Shown piece after piece: positions 12,478-25,135 of a stretch of DNA of 64,000 bases. The DNA is taken from positions 46,443,461 through 46,507,460 of the forward strand of contig NC_056005.1 of assembly GCF_018446385.1 (NCBI RefSeq), written 5' to 3'. The stretch's first letter is position 1. Every line of letters begins with the position of its first letter. The DNA comes from Zingiber officinale. Lineage: Eukaryota > Streptophyta > Magnoliopsida > Zingiberales > Zingiberaceae. The position numbers and the translations under genes were made by a program. Below the pieces are notes generated by a model. It was not told the origin of the DNA and did not search any database. It saw nothing but the letters and a program-made list of their open reading frames with translations.

Positions 12478-12493
12478 CATAGACGGCGCCAAA
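12478..12493 (-). promoter_or_regulatory. Primer-binding site of the Tat element
   Basis: Read on the minus strand, TGGCGCCGTCTATGGGAA follows the LTR end by a few bases. The TGGCGCC start is typical of plant Ty3/gypsy elements primed by a tRNA whose 3' end is GGCGCCA. It fixes the orientation (minus) and the inner LTR border. Confidence 0.75.
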
Positions 12494-13087
12494 TTTGATC
12501 CCGTCTGGAAGCTGAGTCAGATGGAGGCAGGCCTTAGTGTACTGGAAGTTAATGGAAAGTCACCGAAGCATTAGATCTACCTGGTACCCCTCTGGAAAGG
12601 TCAGCACGAGCGGCTGACGAAGGAAGATGACCAGGACGATGATGCTACTGCTTTGCGCACACTCAGACGAGCCCACGAGTCGTTAGAGACCAGAAATCAG
12701 GGAAAAAGTCCCCAGGTCAGGCCCTCCGACACTCAAGTCAGGTACTTTTTCCCCAGAAAATACAGAGAAAGGACGAAAAGTAAAGACTAGTGAGAAATGA
12801 CGAGTGAGCGTACCTGCATAAGGGACAAAGCATCCCTTTTTATACTGCAACTGATGCTTCTGGGACCTGGCAAGTGACAGGGAATGTTGACTGTCAGGCT
12901 TTGTCTGACGGTGAATGACACATGGTTTCTCCTGATAGGCTGGCGACAGAACCAAAGTTGGAATGAGCGCTGACTGTTAGCATATTCCCTGACACTGATG
13001 ATTCTCTAACATTCTCTGACATTTTCTGACGATCAGTTGCGATTCCTTGGCTTGTTTATCTGATAGTGCCTGAACTCTAGGTCTGCA

Positions 13088-13880
13088 TCCTGACCTGCTT
13101 CGACTCATTGCTATCCATGGCTTGTACGTCCCGACCTGCTCGACCGATCTATTTTCTGTCCTACATTTGTCTACTATTATCCATGGTTTGCACCTTCCGA
13201 CCTGCCCGACCGATCTATTTCCTGTCCTGCATTTTTATACTGTTATCCATGGTTTGCACCTTCCGACCTGCCCGACCGATCTGTTTCCTGTCATGCATTT
13301 GTCTACTGTTATCCATGGTTTGCACCTTTTGACCTGCCTGACCGATTTATTTCTCGACCCGCTTTCATCTACTGTTATCCATGGCTTGTATGTCCCGACC
13401 TATACGCCAGGTCTGTTTACCGACCTGCTTCTGTTTACTATTATCCATGGCTTGTATGCCCCGACCTGTATGCCAGATATGTTTCCTGCCCTGCTTTTGT
13501 TTACTGTTATCCATGGCTTGTACGTCCCGACCTGTACGCTAGGTCTGTTTCCTGACCTGCTTCTGTTTACTGTTATCCATGGCTTGTACGTCCCGACCTG
13601 TACGCTAGGTCTGTTTCCCGACCTGCTTTTGTTTACTGCTATCCATGGCTTGTACGTCCTGACCTGTACGCCAGGTCTATTTCCTGACCTGCTTCTGTTT
13701 ACTGTTATCTAAGGCTTGTACGTCCCGACCTATACGTCAGGTCTGTTTCCCGATCTGCTTCTGTTTATTGTTATCCAAGGCTTGTATGTCTCGACCTGTA
13801 CGCCAGGTCTATTTCCCGACCTGCTTCTATTTACTGTTATCCATGGCTTGTACGTCCCGACCTGTACGCCAGGTCTGTTT
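13088..13880. repeat. 66-bp tandem array in the Tat LTR
   Basis: About 12 copies of a 66-bp unit, each with a TTATCCATGGCTTGTACGTC core and one to two GACCTG boxes. The ATGG of successive units lies at 13381, 13447 and 13513, which gives the period directly. Left units differ from right units by several changes, so the array grew in steps. Confidence 0.9.
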
Positions 13881-14045
13881 TGCACCAAGGGCCTTCTTTC
13901 CTTTACCTTTACTTGTCTTGTGGGCTCAATCCTCAACCGTACCGAGCCCGTGGACCCTGTTCTTGACCGCTATCAGGGCTGACCTTTGTCCGACTTATAC
14001 TCCTATCTTGTGACCACCCTCTCAGTTGAGACTTGGACCCTGACC

Positions 14046-14225
14046 ATGTAAGCTTGACTTCTGACCAACCACGGAGGCTGAACTTTTGACCTCCACGTAA
14101 GCCTGACTTCTGACTTCCACGTAAGCTTGACTTCTGACCTCCACGTAAGCCTAACTTCTGACCCCCACGTTAGCTTGACTTCTGACCTCCACGTAAGCTT
14201 GACTTCTGACCATCCTGTGGTCTCG
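14046..14225. repeat. 24-bp tandem array in the Tat LTR
   Basis: About seven copies of a 24-bp unit around CCACGTAAGCTTGACTTCTG. It lies in the distal part of the same LTR as the 66-bp array. Confidence 0.85.
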
Positions 14226-14373
14226 ACTTCTAACCACATCATCTTACTGACCCCACAAACATGCACCGTATCATATAGCATGATGCTTGTCAAACTCCCT
14301 CGTATCCTTCTTTTCTTATTGAAACCTCCTTCACTCCTTGCCTTGAACTTGACCGCCTTAGCTAATCAACAAT

Positions 14374-15193
14374 GACATTGTTTCTAACTTTTTCAAGCCG
14401 TCCTTTGGAGAACTTTTGATATTCATAGATTACATATACTTCTATGCATGCTTTGACACATATTTACTTATTTTCTTTGAATATGTTTTATGCTATTATA
14501 CTTCTCTTTATCATATTTTTAGCATAATTACTCTCTTTATCGGATATCTACTCGTGTTTATTTTTTTGTTACCATAATACATTTCCAGAGTGAAAATGGA
14601 GTTAAGACGTGCTATGAAACAACCCTAGAAGAAGAACAAAGCCCAGCAGTGCCCCCTAGTACGGCTGTGCCTTTTCTGTAAGGAACTATAATGCTAAACA
14701 CGCTGAAAAGTACAGCGGAAAAATAAGTTCATATCCAGAAGATCTATGTGAAGGAAACCATATACTAAGTTTTGTTAACAAGGAGTTATACCTTTGTTGC
14801 ATGCCCTTCGCAATTTAGGTAGCAACGTTTCTTTAGATGTAGATTTCAGGGCAATCAAGTAGTCGCGCCTCTATGGTATCCACACAAACAAACCTTGTTT
14901 GTCTCAGAAACCCACGAAGTGGAGAAGGAAATAACCAAAGGTTATGCTAACAACCCTTCTTAGAGGTTTCGACCAAGTGAAGAGAGGAGGAGGAAGAAGA
15001 GTAAGAACACAAATTCTCATCATGAAAATGAAATCAAAAACCCATTTTTATTCATTCATGAAATTGCCTTAATATCAATTGCCTTAATTGATATTAATAT
15101 TTATCTTTATCCAATGAATCCAATGCATGAGTAATTTAAATTGTCCACTCTTCATTTAATGCACGAGTAATTTAAATTGTGCACTCCTCTTTC
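14374..15193. repeat. Fragment of an older LTR, cut by the copia insertion
   Basis: From about 14690 the sequence matches in layout the LTR in the isomerase intron (43630-45206): an AGCGGAAAAA box, then ACCTTTGTTGC, then a TATCCACACAAACAAAC segment. It ends abruptly at 15193 where a copia LTR begins. 14374-14690 is AT-rich and carries nothing I can name. Confidence 0.55.
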
Positions 15194-17645
15194 TGTTGGT
15201 TGCTACTCAGAATACCGTCCTAGTTTCCCTGTACAAAAATTTGTACAAGCATAGAACTATCCTAGCTACCCATGTGCTCTACTGAAGTTAAATTTGAATT
15301 GCAAATGATGCTTAACATTATTAATCCAAATTGTCCTTCAGAAGTTAAACTTGGATTGGAAATGATACTTAATATTTTTACTCCAAATTTAACCGATGTG
15401 ATCTTCCTAAGTTAAACCATATTACAGAAGTTATCAAATATCTATTTCAAAGATCGCCTTCCAGGTTAAGCATAGCGAGGCACTAGGCCTTCTTGGGTAT
15501 AGGATCATCCACCACTTCCTAGACAAATCCTCACAAAGAAATTCGATATTTAACTTCTTACAGTAAACTAGGTTTAACTATAGAGACCTCAATAGAAGCA
15601 CATTATCAAAACATGAAATCGAAAAATAAAATCGATAACAAAAATGATAACTTAAAACTGATAACATCTTGTGTTTGATTTTTCAAGATCTATATAAAAG
15701 ATGAACTAGTTATGATGCAGAAACTAATAACTAGTTATACTTTTTTGTAGCTTATAGACCTCCTGATCTTCTATTGTATTCCTCTCATTCTCTTTGACGT
15801 CGTGTGGGTGATGATCTTCCAAGATGAAATCCACCCAAGCTTCTTCCAAGGCTTCCAAGATCCGGTCACCAACTAACCTCCAAGGGATGCTAGACAAGAG
15901 AGCTTCCTTCTCTTCTTCTTCTCCTTCAAGCAACCGACCACCAAGAGAACACCACACAAGATGTCACTGGCCACCAAGAGAGAAAACAAAAGGAGAAGAG
16001 AAAAGGACAAGGGCCGACCACCAAGGATTGGGAGAGAGGAATAGAAGATGTGTTATCTCATGAGGCACCCCTCCATCTCTTTTATAATCCTTGGTCTTGG
16101 CAAAAAATGAAAGTTTTAAATATAATTAAAACTTCCTTATATTCCTTGCCAATGACTAAAAAAGAAAATTTTAAAATAAAAAATTAAAACTTCCTTTAAT
16201 GCTTATCATGGTTGGCCACCTACTTGTGCTCCAAACAAGGAAAGTTTTAAACACAAAATTAAAACTTCTTTATTTGTTTCCGATAAGAAATTTTAATAGA
16301 AAAATTTCTCTTTTAAATCCCTTGCTGGTTATAAAAGAAAAATTTTATAAATTAAAATATCTCTTTTAAAACATGTGGATGGTTACCAAAAAGAAAGTTT
16401 TATCAAAAAATTAAAATCTTTCTTTTAACTACAAATAAGGAAAGATATCAAACCTTTCTCTTAATCCTTTGTAGATAGCTATAAAAGGAAAGATTTAAAA
16501 TTTAAAAACTCTCTTTTTAAAATCATGGCTTTCACAAAAGGAAAGATTTTTTTTTAAATTAAAACACCCATTTATTTTAATGTGGTCGGCCACCTAGCTT
16601 GGGCTCCAAGCTTGGCTGACCGTAACATGGCTCAACTTTTTGGCTTGGCCGACCCTAGCTTGGGCTCCAAGCTTGGCTTGGCCAGCCACCATAAGGTGGG
16701 TAAGAAGCTTGGATCTAATTGGATATAAGGCTTTATAAATAAGATGCTACAATAGGGACTGAGAGGAGGAATTGGTTTTGGTCTCCCTATGAGCTTGAGC
16801 TTCCCGTGTTCGCCCCAAACACCCAACTCAAGTTCATCAATAATATCTCATTCCACTAAAGAGTTATTATTGCTCTACCGCACCAATCCCATATTACAAT
16901 ATGGGCTCATTCTTATTATGAGCGTGTTAGTCTCCCTGTGTTTAAGATATCAAATGCCCACTAATTAAACGAGTTACTGACAATTCACTTAATTAATGTA
17001 TTCTCTCCAAGAGTAGTACCACTCAACCTTATTATTATATCGGACTAATTCCACCTGCAGGGTTTATATGACAATCCTTATGAGCTCCTCAAGGGGATAT
17101 TATCAACCTAGATTACTAGGACATAGTTTCATTCTATAATCAACAACACACCATATAAATAATATCATTTCCCAACTTATCGGGCCTATTGATTTAACGA
17201 ACTAAATCTCACCCTTTAATAAATTAAAGAAATAACTATTAAGTATACGTGTTTGTTATTATATCATGATTAAGAGTACACACTTCCATAATAACAGAAG
17301 TTTTGTTCTTTTTAACAGTCAGTATAAAAAGAATAACCTCAAATGGTCCTGCTCAATATACTCAGAGTGTACTAGTGTAATTTTATAGTCAAGATAAACT
17401 CATACCAAATTACACTATAACCATTCCAATGATTTGTCTCATTCCATCTTGGTTGTGAGTAACTATTTATAATTTATAAAGAACTGATAACATGATTTTC
17501 TGTGTGTCTCCTCACACCATGTTATCTACAATATAAGTTAAATGGACAACTACACTTAACATAAATGTAGTCATTTGACCAATGTGATTCTTATTTCAAA
17601 ATAAATGTTTATACAAAAGCTAGACTTTTAGTATACACTCTAACA
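15194..17645 (-). repeat. 3' LTR of Ty1/copia element
   Basis: It starts TGTTGGTTGCTACTC and ends CTCTAACA, giving TGTT...AACA borders and 2452 bp. On its inner side an AG-rich minus-strand tract (GAGTGGAGAT) serves as polypurine tract. The same family appears at 22680 (truncated) and 37042 (solo LTR). Short plus- and minus-strand open frames inside it around 15724-16063 recur in the copy at 23221-23553 and are LTR sequence, not genes. Confidence 0.9.
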
Positions 17646-20600
17646 ATCTCCACTCATACTAAAAGACTATGCTGCCATAAACGTTGCCATACATCTGATT
17701 CTCATCCCCTCAACATGCTGATCAAAAGCTTTTGCCGGAAGGGCCTTAGTGAAAGGATCTGTCAGGTTATCTACTGATGCAATCTTGGCGACAACAACTT
17801 CTCCTCGCTTTACGATGTCTCGTATCAGGTGGTACTTGCGCTCAATGTGTTTACTCGCCTTATAGGCTCGTGGTTCCTTCGAGTTTGCTACTGCACCACT
17901 ATTATCACAATAAATTGTGATGATTTTGGGCAAACCAGGAATCACATCTAAGTCCATCAAGAAGTTCTTCATCCATACAGCTTCCTTGGCTGCCTCAGAG
18001 GCTGCTACATACTCAGCTTCCATGGTGGAGTCTGAAATGCATTTCCGCTTAACACTCCTTCATGCTATGGCTCCACCTCCTAAAGTAAACACATAACGTG
18101 AGGTAGACTTACTATTGTCCCTATCTGATTGGAAGTCAGAATCCGTGTAACCCACAGGGAGCAAATCATCTGGTTGGTAAATCAGCAGATAATCTCTAGT
18201 CCTTCTCAGGTACTTTAATATATACTTTACGACAACCCAATGTCCCTGTCCTGGAGTACTTTGATATCTGCTAACCATGCCCACGGTAAAACAGATATAT
18301 GATCTCGTGCATAACATGACATACATTAGGCTTCCTACAGCTGAAGCATAAGGAACTGCCTTCATTTCTTCTATCTCTTTTGATGTCTTAGGAGACATCT
18401 CTTTAGATAAAGATACTCCATGCCGAAAAGGTAGAAAACCTTTCTTGGAATCTTGCATGCTAAAACGAGCTAGGATAGTATCGATATACGAAGCTTGGGA
18501 TAAGCACAACATTCTTTTCTTGCGATTCCTTATTACTTTGATCCCGAGAATATGTGTGCATTCTCCCAAGTCCTTCATATCGAATTGCTTGGACAACCAT
18601 ATCCTTACTTCTGACAATACTTTGATATTATTTTCAACTAACAAAATGTCATCTACGTATAGTATAAGAAATACCACCATGTTTCTATCACACTTCTTGT
18701 ATACACAAAACTTATTCAGACTATGAATAAATCCATAAGACTGGATTACTTCATTAAACCGGATGTTCCAAGATCTTGAAGCTTGCTTCAGTCCATAAAT
18801 AGACCGATTGAGCTTACACACAAGATGCTCTTTGCTTTTGCAATAAACTCCTCTAGTTGTTTCATATGGATGTTTTCTTCAAGACCTCCGTTTAGGAAAG
18901 CTGTTTTGAGATCCATTTGCCAAATCTCATACTCCATATGAGCAGCAATAGAAAAGAGTATCCGGATAGACTTAAGCATAGCTACTGGCGAAAAGGTTTC
19001 CTCATAATCGACTCCCTCTTTCTGAGTATACCCCTTCGCAACAATCCTTGCTTTGAAGGTTTCCACCTTCCCGTCTGTCCCTCTTTTCCTTTTGTAGATC
19101 CATTTACATCCAATAGCTTTTACACCATTTGATGGTTCTACTAGCTCCCAGACTTTGATAGAATACATAGATTCTATTTCTAAATTCATTGCTCTTTGCC
19201 AAGATGTTGCATCTTTATCTTGGAGTGCTTCGTTATATGTTTGGGGATCAGGTTCATGTTTACTTGGGATCAAGTCGAAAGACTCTCCCAAAAATATGAA
19301 TCTTTCAGGTTGTCTCACAACCCTCCCACTATGACGAGGCACTATCTGTAGTTGTATATCATTGTGATACATATTGCAGTTTCTTGTGATATTTCATCTT
19401 GCACTATTGGTACTAAAGTAGACGTGTCCTCTCTCATTTCTTCTAGAACAATTTCACTCATGGGCTTGTGGTTTATTATATAGTCCTCTTCTAAAAATCG
19501 GGCATTCGTACTAACAATGACCTTTTGATCTTTAGGACTATAAAACAAATAACCTTTTGTTCCTTTAGGATAACCTATAAACAAGTGAACTTCTATACGA
19601 GATTCCAACTTATCAGCATCTCCCTTCAGCACATGTGCTGGACTACCCCAAATCCGAACATGACTCAGACTAGGCTTACGCCCGTTCTACAATTCTGTGG
19701 GAGTAGAGGGTACTGATTTAAAAGGTACCAAGTTCAGAATGTACACTGTCATTTCTAAAGCATATCCCCAAAATGAATTTGGTAATTCTGAATAACTCAT
19801 CATCGATCTAACCATTTCCATAAGAGTTCTATTCCTTCGTTCTGCCATACCATTCTGTTGGGGTGTACCATGTGCAGACAATTGGGATTGAATTCCAACA
19901 TCTTATAAGTAATTCCTAAACTCTCCTGAGAGGTACTCACCACCATGATCAGACCGTAGTGTTTTGATACTTTTATCATGACGTTTCTCCACATCAGCCT
20001 TATACTCTTTAAACTTATCAAAGCACTCATACTTGCGGCGTATCAAATAAATGTACCCATATCTCGAATAATCATCTATAAAAGAGACAAAATATTCGAA
20101 ACCACCTCTCGTCTGGATAGTCATAGGTCCACACAAATCAGAATGAACCAATTCCAACACATCTTTTGCTCTATATCCCTTGGCCTTAAAAGGTCTCTTG
20201 GTCATTTTTCCTTCCAAGCAAGATTCACAGGTTGAAAGTTTTCCAACACTAATGAACCCAAGAGTCCATCGGCTATTAGCCTTTGAATCCTACTCAAGTT
20301 AATATAACCAAGTCTTAGATGCAAAAGATATGTTTGGTTCATTTTTGAAGGTTCCTTTCTCTTATTAGAATTAGAGGATGTGTTATTAATTTTCATTTGT
20401 TGCTTTGTAGGAGTTATCAGATTTAGAGTATACAAATTGTCAACTAATGTACCAGAACAGATAACTACTCTATTCTTCTTAATAACCACTTTGTCATCAA
20501 AAGAAACAGTATATCCATCCAGAAACAATTTAGAAATTGAAATTAATTTTTTTCTAAAACTTGGTACAAAAAGATAATTTCTCAAAATCAAAGTTCTATT

Positions 20601-21655
20601 TCTATAAAATGATAAGTAAACAACTCCCACTCCAACAACCGCCACTTTCGTAACATTTCCTATGTAGACAATTATCTCTCCTTTATATAGTCGTTGGGTT
20701 TCCTGGAACCCCTGCAATGAATTGCAGACATGATCAGTGTCTCCTGTATCTACACACCAGGTACTGGTAGATAACATCGCTAAACATGTTTCAACTACTA
20801 GAGAATAAGATATATCTTTATTGTTCTCTTTCCTATGAGGATAATCCGCCTTCCAATGTCCAGACTGCTTGCAAATGAAGCACTTGCCTTTCGGCTTCTT
20901 CACTCCTGCTTTTAGTCCACTATCTAGAGATCGATTCACTTTCTTTGCCAAGCCAACTTGTTTTTTCTTCTTGTTCTTACCTTTCGACTTAGAAGTAGAA
21001 ACATTTTAGCAAAGTGGATTTGAGAACTATGACGAAATAGCCCTTCTGCTGCTTGAAGTTTTGTCAGTAGTTCTGCCAATGAATAAATCCTTTTATTCAT
21101 ATTATAGTTCTGGCGGAACTGCTCAAAACTTTTGGATAGCGATTGGAGAATAATATCGACCTGGGTTTCCCCATCGATTTCAGCTCCAAGGATTTGTATC
21201 TCGTTCAAGTAAGCCATCATTTTGAGGATATGATCCCTTATAGATGCATCCTCTGATATGGTGGCTGTCATTAAGTTTCTCATAGCCAGTTGCCTAGCAG
21301 CTCGATTCTGGTGTCCGAAGAGATCCTTGAGATTGCTCATCATGTCATAGGCAGTTGGCATGTCCTAATGCTGATGTTGTAGCACATTTGACATTGAAGC
21401 CAAAATATAACACCGCGCCATCTCATCTGCCTTGACTCATTTCCTATGATGTTCAATCTCCTCTTCACTAGAATCGTTATTAGGTACATTAGGGCATATC
21501 TCTATCAGTACAAACTTATAACCTTCAGCAGTTAGGATAATGTCCAGGTTTTTTTTCCAATCTATGTAATTGGGACCAGTAAGTTTGTTCTCTTTCAGAA
21601 TAATAGCTAGTGGGTTGAAAGTCATCCTAAGAATCATAAAATAAGTTTTGGTCAA
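17646..21655 (-). pseudogene. Ty1/copia gag-pol, broken
   Basis: On the minus strand, gag (20936-21655) has the UBN2-like core and a zinc knuckle CFICKQSGHWKADY whose last cysteine is replaced by tyrosine. The protease shows WCVDTGDTDHV. The integrase has a pre-integrase domain, then LVHSDLCGP, TLRSDHGGEY and [15 protein letters not shown], covering the three acidic positions. RT (18060-19372) has KARIVAKGYTQKEGVDYEET and LYVDDILLVEN. RNase H (17667-18023) includes MEAEYVAASEAAKEAVWMK and IYCDNSGAV. The order gag, protease, integrase, RT, RNase H defines Ty1/copia. At least six frame breaks show the element is dead, although all motifs remain readable. Confidence 0.92.
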
Positions 21656-22665
21656 AACTTTAGAATTTAGAATAATATTGAGTCCTCAAACAATATTAAT
21701 TAAATTCACCAACACCTCAAAACACCGTGAATTTTGTATGCCATGATAGTGTGGACATATACAAATTCAAACATTTGTAAGAGGAGGTTTTACCCATTAA
21801 TTTTATTCTTGTCAACCTAACTTTATGACAAATAAAATTAATAGTTGGTTTTCCTTTGGTCACACAAATAATAGCAATGACTCCGATGAGGAGGATACTA
21901 TTAAATGCGCCTAAGTATATACCATTACTTGATACTTAGTTCATTAAATAGAATTATGCCCCTTCAGATGGAGAAGATCACACGCTCCTAAATAATTTTC
22001 TATAATCATCCATAAAGGAAGTTTGATCTAGTGATCCGCAAATAAACTCATCCGATGTGGAGGAAGGCACTCAGAGCCAACGCGTAAATTTGTTTGCATC
22101 ACTTATAAACCAGTAATGGAGACCGTGGAATTGATTTATAAATCTCTCTCCCACTTAGTTATTTAAGATGAGGATTTTAACATGCACACACACATCACAA
22201 CAAATAAAAGTAATAAATATAGAAAAACAATTTTCTAACTATTATGACCTCTTCCATCACTGTCCTCCGTGTGTTGCCAACCCTAGCTGCTGCCATCTTT
22301 AGCCACCGTAATGGGGTCTAGTCGTCGCATCTATCTTGCTTCTTTTTCCGCTGCGCCTCTGGTCCTCAAATAACACCATGCCTCGCAAGGATACGATCCG
22401 CGATAAAAATAAAATTTTACATATATCGATCCTATATTCCATAAAGGAATGTACATAAAGTCTAGATCAAATAAAATGTAAAATCCTAAAACTAATACAG
22501 CTCCTACTGTATTTAATACATACAATCATGCACACACATAAAATGCCCTCGACATGTCTGAGGGTCCAATCACACATAATCACAATAGACCATAATAATT
22601 GGAGCCTGCAACCCTCGACATGTGCATAATTAAACTAAAAACAAAACACACAGAGGTATAACCTA
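21656..22665 (-). other. Untranslated leader of the copia element
   Basis: The region lies between the 5' LTR and gag. It has no supported coding sequence. A duplicated-looking GGAGGAAGGCAC segment near 22060 and a CA-rich tract are seen. The primer-binding site is at its right end. Confidence 0.6.
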
Positions 22666-22677
22666 GCTCTGATACCA
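22666..22677 (-). promoter_or_regulatory. Primer-binding site of the copia element
   Basis: The minus strand reads TGGTATCAGAGC, the complement of the 3' end of initiator methionine tRNA, two bases inside the LTR border. This is the normal copia arrangement. Confidence 0.92.
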
Positions 22678-22679
22678 AT

Positions 22680-23578
22680 TGTTGGTTGCTACTCGGAATA
22701 CCGTCCTAGTTCTCTTGTATAAAAATTTGTACAAGCATAGAACTATTCTAGCTACCCATGTGCTCTACTGAAGTTAAATTTAAATTGCAAATGATGCTTA
22801 ACATTATTAATCCAAATTGTCCTTCAGAAGTTAAACTTAGATTGGAAACGATACTTAATATTTTTACTCCAAGTTTAACAGATGTGATCTTCCTAAGTTA
22901 AACCATATTACAGAAGTTATCAAATATCTATTTCAAAGATCGGCTTCCAGGTTAAACATGGCAAGACACTAGGCCTTCTTGGGTATGTGATCATCCACCA
23001 CTTCCTAGACAAAACCTCACAAAAAAATTCGATATTTAACTTCTTACAGTAAACTAGGTTTAACTATAGAGACCTCAATAGAAGCACATTATCGAAACAT
23101 GAAATCAAAAAATAAAATTGATAACAAAAATGATAACTTAAAACCGATAACCTCTTGTGTTTGGTTTTTCAAGATCTATATAAAAGATAAACTAGTTATG
23201 ATACGAAAACTAATAACTAATTATACCTTTTGTACCTTATAGACCTCTTGATCTTCTATTGTATTCCTCTCCTTCTCTTGGACGTCGTGTGGGCGACGAT
23301 CTTCCAAGATGAAATCCACCCAAGCTTCTTCCAAGGCTTCCAAGATCCAACTACCAACTAACCTCCAAGGGATGTTAGACAAGAGAGCTTCCTTCTCTTC
23401 TTCTTCTCCTTCAAGCAACCGGCCACCAAGAGAACACCACACAAGATGTCGCCGGCCACTAAGAGAGAAAACAAAAGGAGAAGAGAAAAAGACAAGGGTC
23501 GACCACCAAGGATTGGGAGAGAGGAATAGAAGATGTGTTATCTCATGAGGCACCCCTCCATCTCTTTTATAATCCTTG
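22680..23578 (-). repeat. 5' LTR of the copia element, truncated
   Basis: The first 899 bp match the LTR at 15194 closely, up to TTTATAATCCTTG. The homology stops at 23578, at the position that corresponds to about 16094 in the full LTR, so about 1.55 kb is missing. The outer junction joins directly to the remnant of a Ty3/gypsy element, which suggests deletion rather than simple insertion. Confidence 0.85.
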
Positions 23579-24718
23579 TTTCTTAATAAGAAACAAGAAA
23601 GTAAATGTAGAAATAAAGGAAAACAAAAACTGAACTATAAACTAATAGCAAAAAAAGAAAATGTAGAAATAAAAATAGACAAATAAATAAAAAACCTATA
23701 AACAAGTCTAGAGTAACTCATATGCTAGTCAACTAATGTTAATCGAAAACAGTCTCTGGCAATGACACCAAAAACTTGTTACGAACTGCAAGTACACGGT
23801 TATGTCGTCAATAATACAAAAGATATCGATTCCACGAGGACTGTTGATTAAGCACTAGTTAACTTCGCACGGAGAATTATCTAGACTAACAAAGATGGTT
23901 CGCAAATGCTTGAAAGAAAGAGATTGAGAAGAGAGAGAGAAGGAAAGAGAGAATGTAAAAAGTAGAGGAGGGAGAGTTAGATTTAGGGATGAATAGATAC
24001 TAGGATTTCAGTTTCATTATGATGCTAGTTAATGTCCCTATACATTATTCAAATCCTTAACTCCATATTTACATTTATATAGGGATTCTAACTAAAGTCT
24101 GACACAACCCTACGCAGATCGCACCGAAGAGTCTATCCAAGTTCTCATGCCATTAAGTAAAGAAGAAACTCTAGAAAGTCTAGTTAAAGAGTTACCCTCT
24201 GTCATAAGACCCCCTGATCATACATTCCTAGAGTTATCTAATGTACTTCCTAACGATAACACCGGAGTATCCACTCCAATTGGAATGTCCTAACAAGAAT
24301 TAGTCCCTATGTTAAGATCTTTTAACTCTAAAAAGTAGGTAAGTATTGATGCCCTCTGTCACTTAGGACATAATATATCTGATTGAATGAGAATCCTCTG
24401 TCATTAAGGACCCTCCAATTATCCAATCTAGTAGCAACCTTAATATAAAGATAAATCAACCATAATCCACATACATATACCACACACACATTTCATCAAA
24501 TATGTACAAGGCATAAAACACGTAGATCATGGCATAAACACTTTATCGAATAAAAAATATCTAAATACATAGTTCATATATCACATCACATCATACTTAC
24601 TTTCTACATTCTAGATCTAGAGATATACTCCATTGCAAGAGAGATACAAATAAAAGACATGAAATTAAACATCCTACAACCCTAAACACAAGATAGAGAA
24701 TAGAGGAATGCTTATCTA
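23579..24718 (-). repeat. Remnant of a Ty3/gypsy element: primer site and first part of its LTR
   Basis: Near 23753-23770 the plus strand reads TCTCTGGCAATGACACCA, a decayed version of the 3' end of tRNA-Asp, followed by AAAACTTGTTACG. This is the usual junction of a minus-strand gypsy element. The LTR begins at about 23777 and contains purine-rich AGAGAGAGAAGG tracts. It is interrupted at 24718 by CACTA 2 and resumes at 34727. Sequence left of the primer site (23579-23752) is a stub of the internal region. Confidence 0.65.
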
Positions 24719-24740
24719 CACTACAAGAAAAAATCTAATA

Positions 24741-24940
24741 GACAACGCTTTAAAAGCATTATCTATGTGGTTGAAAAAGCGTTGTTAAAAGCACTGTTAT
24801 TAAAAGTCTGTTCAAAGACAACACTTTAAAATCGTTGTCGTTTGTAGCAAAGACAACGCTTTTGCAACGGTTTAAAAGCGTTGTCTTTTTTTACAAAGAC
24901 AACGCTTTTGCAACGCTTTAAAAACGTTGTCATTTTTTTA
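24741..24940. repeat. CACTA 2 left subterminal repeats
   Basis: Several inverted pairs of GACAACGC separated by short T/A runs, such as GACAACGCTTTT followed by AAAGCGTTGTC. They occupy the same place as the GACAACGG array in CACTA 1. Confidence 0.85.
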
Positions 24941-25091
24941 AAATAAAAAAAATCATATTTGTTTTTCTATTTACAAAACCATTGCTTTTATATTTACAAA
25001 ACCATTATTTTTCTTTCACCTTGCTATAAAAATGAAATCAACCATAACTTAACAAAATGAACAAAGTCATGACACATCAAAACTAGGTAAA

Positions 25092-25092
<1 letters not shown>

Positions 25093-25132
<40 letters not shown>
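25093..25132. repeat. (TA)n microsatellite
   Basis: About 20 TA units. The LTR element at 25134-31350 inserted at its edge and duplicated TATAG. Confidence 0.95.

Positions 25133-25133
<1 letters not shown>

Positions 25134-25135
<2 letters not shown>

Larger units (their letters stand above)
12496..14368 (-). repeat. 5' LTR of the Tat element
   Basis: The inner border is a TG at 12496 next to the primer-binding site, with the sequence TGATCCCGTCTGGAAGCTG also found at the start of the LTR at 54441. The outer border is placed at TAATCA (14368) because it gives the expected TG...CA ends; it could be a few bases further (14371). The other LTR is outside the window, so no target duplication can be tested. 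The interior has AT-poor promoter-like sequence and two tandem arrays described separately. Confidence 0.7.

Noticed and set aside
13108-13982. Open frames with repeated HGLYVPTCTPGLFPDLL-like units
   Set aside because: They follow exactly the 66-bp tandem array in an LTR (66 is divisible by 3), so openness is automatic.
15724-16063. Conserved small open frames, repeated at 23221-23553
   Set aside because: The conservation is explained by both being LTRs of one copia element.
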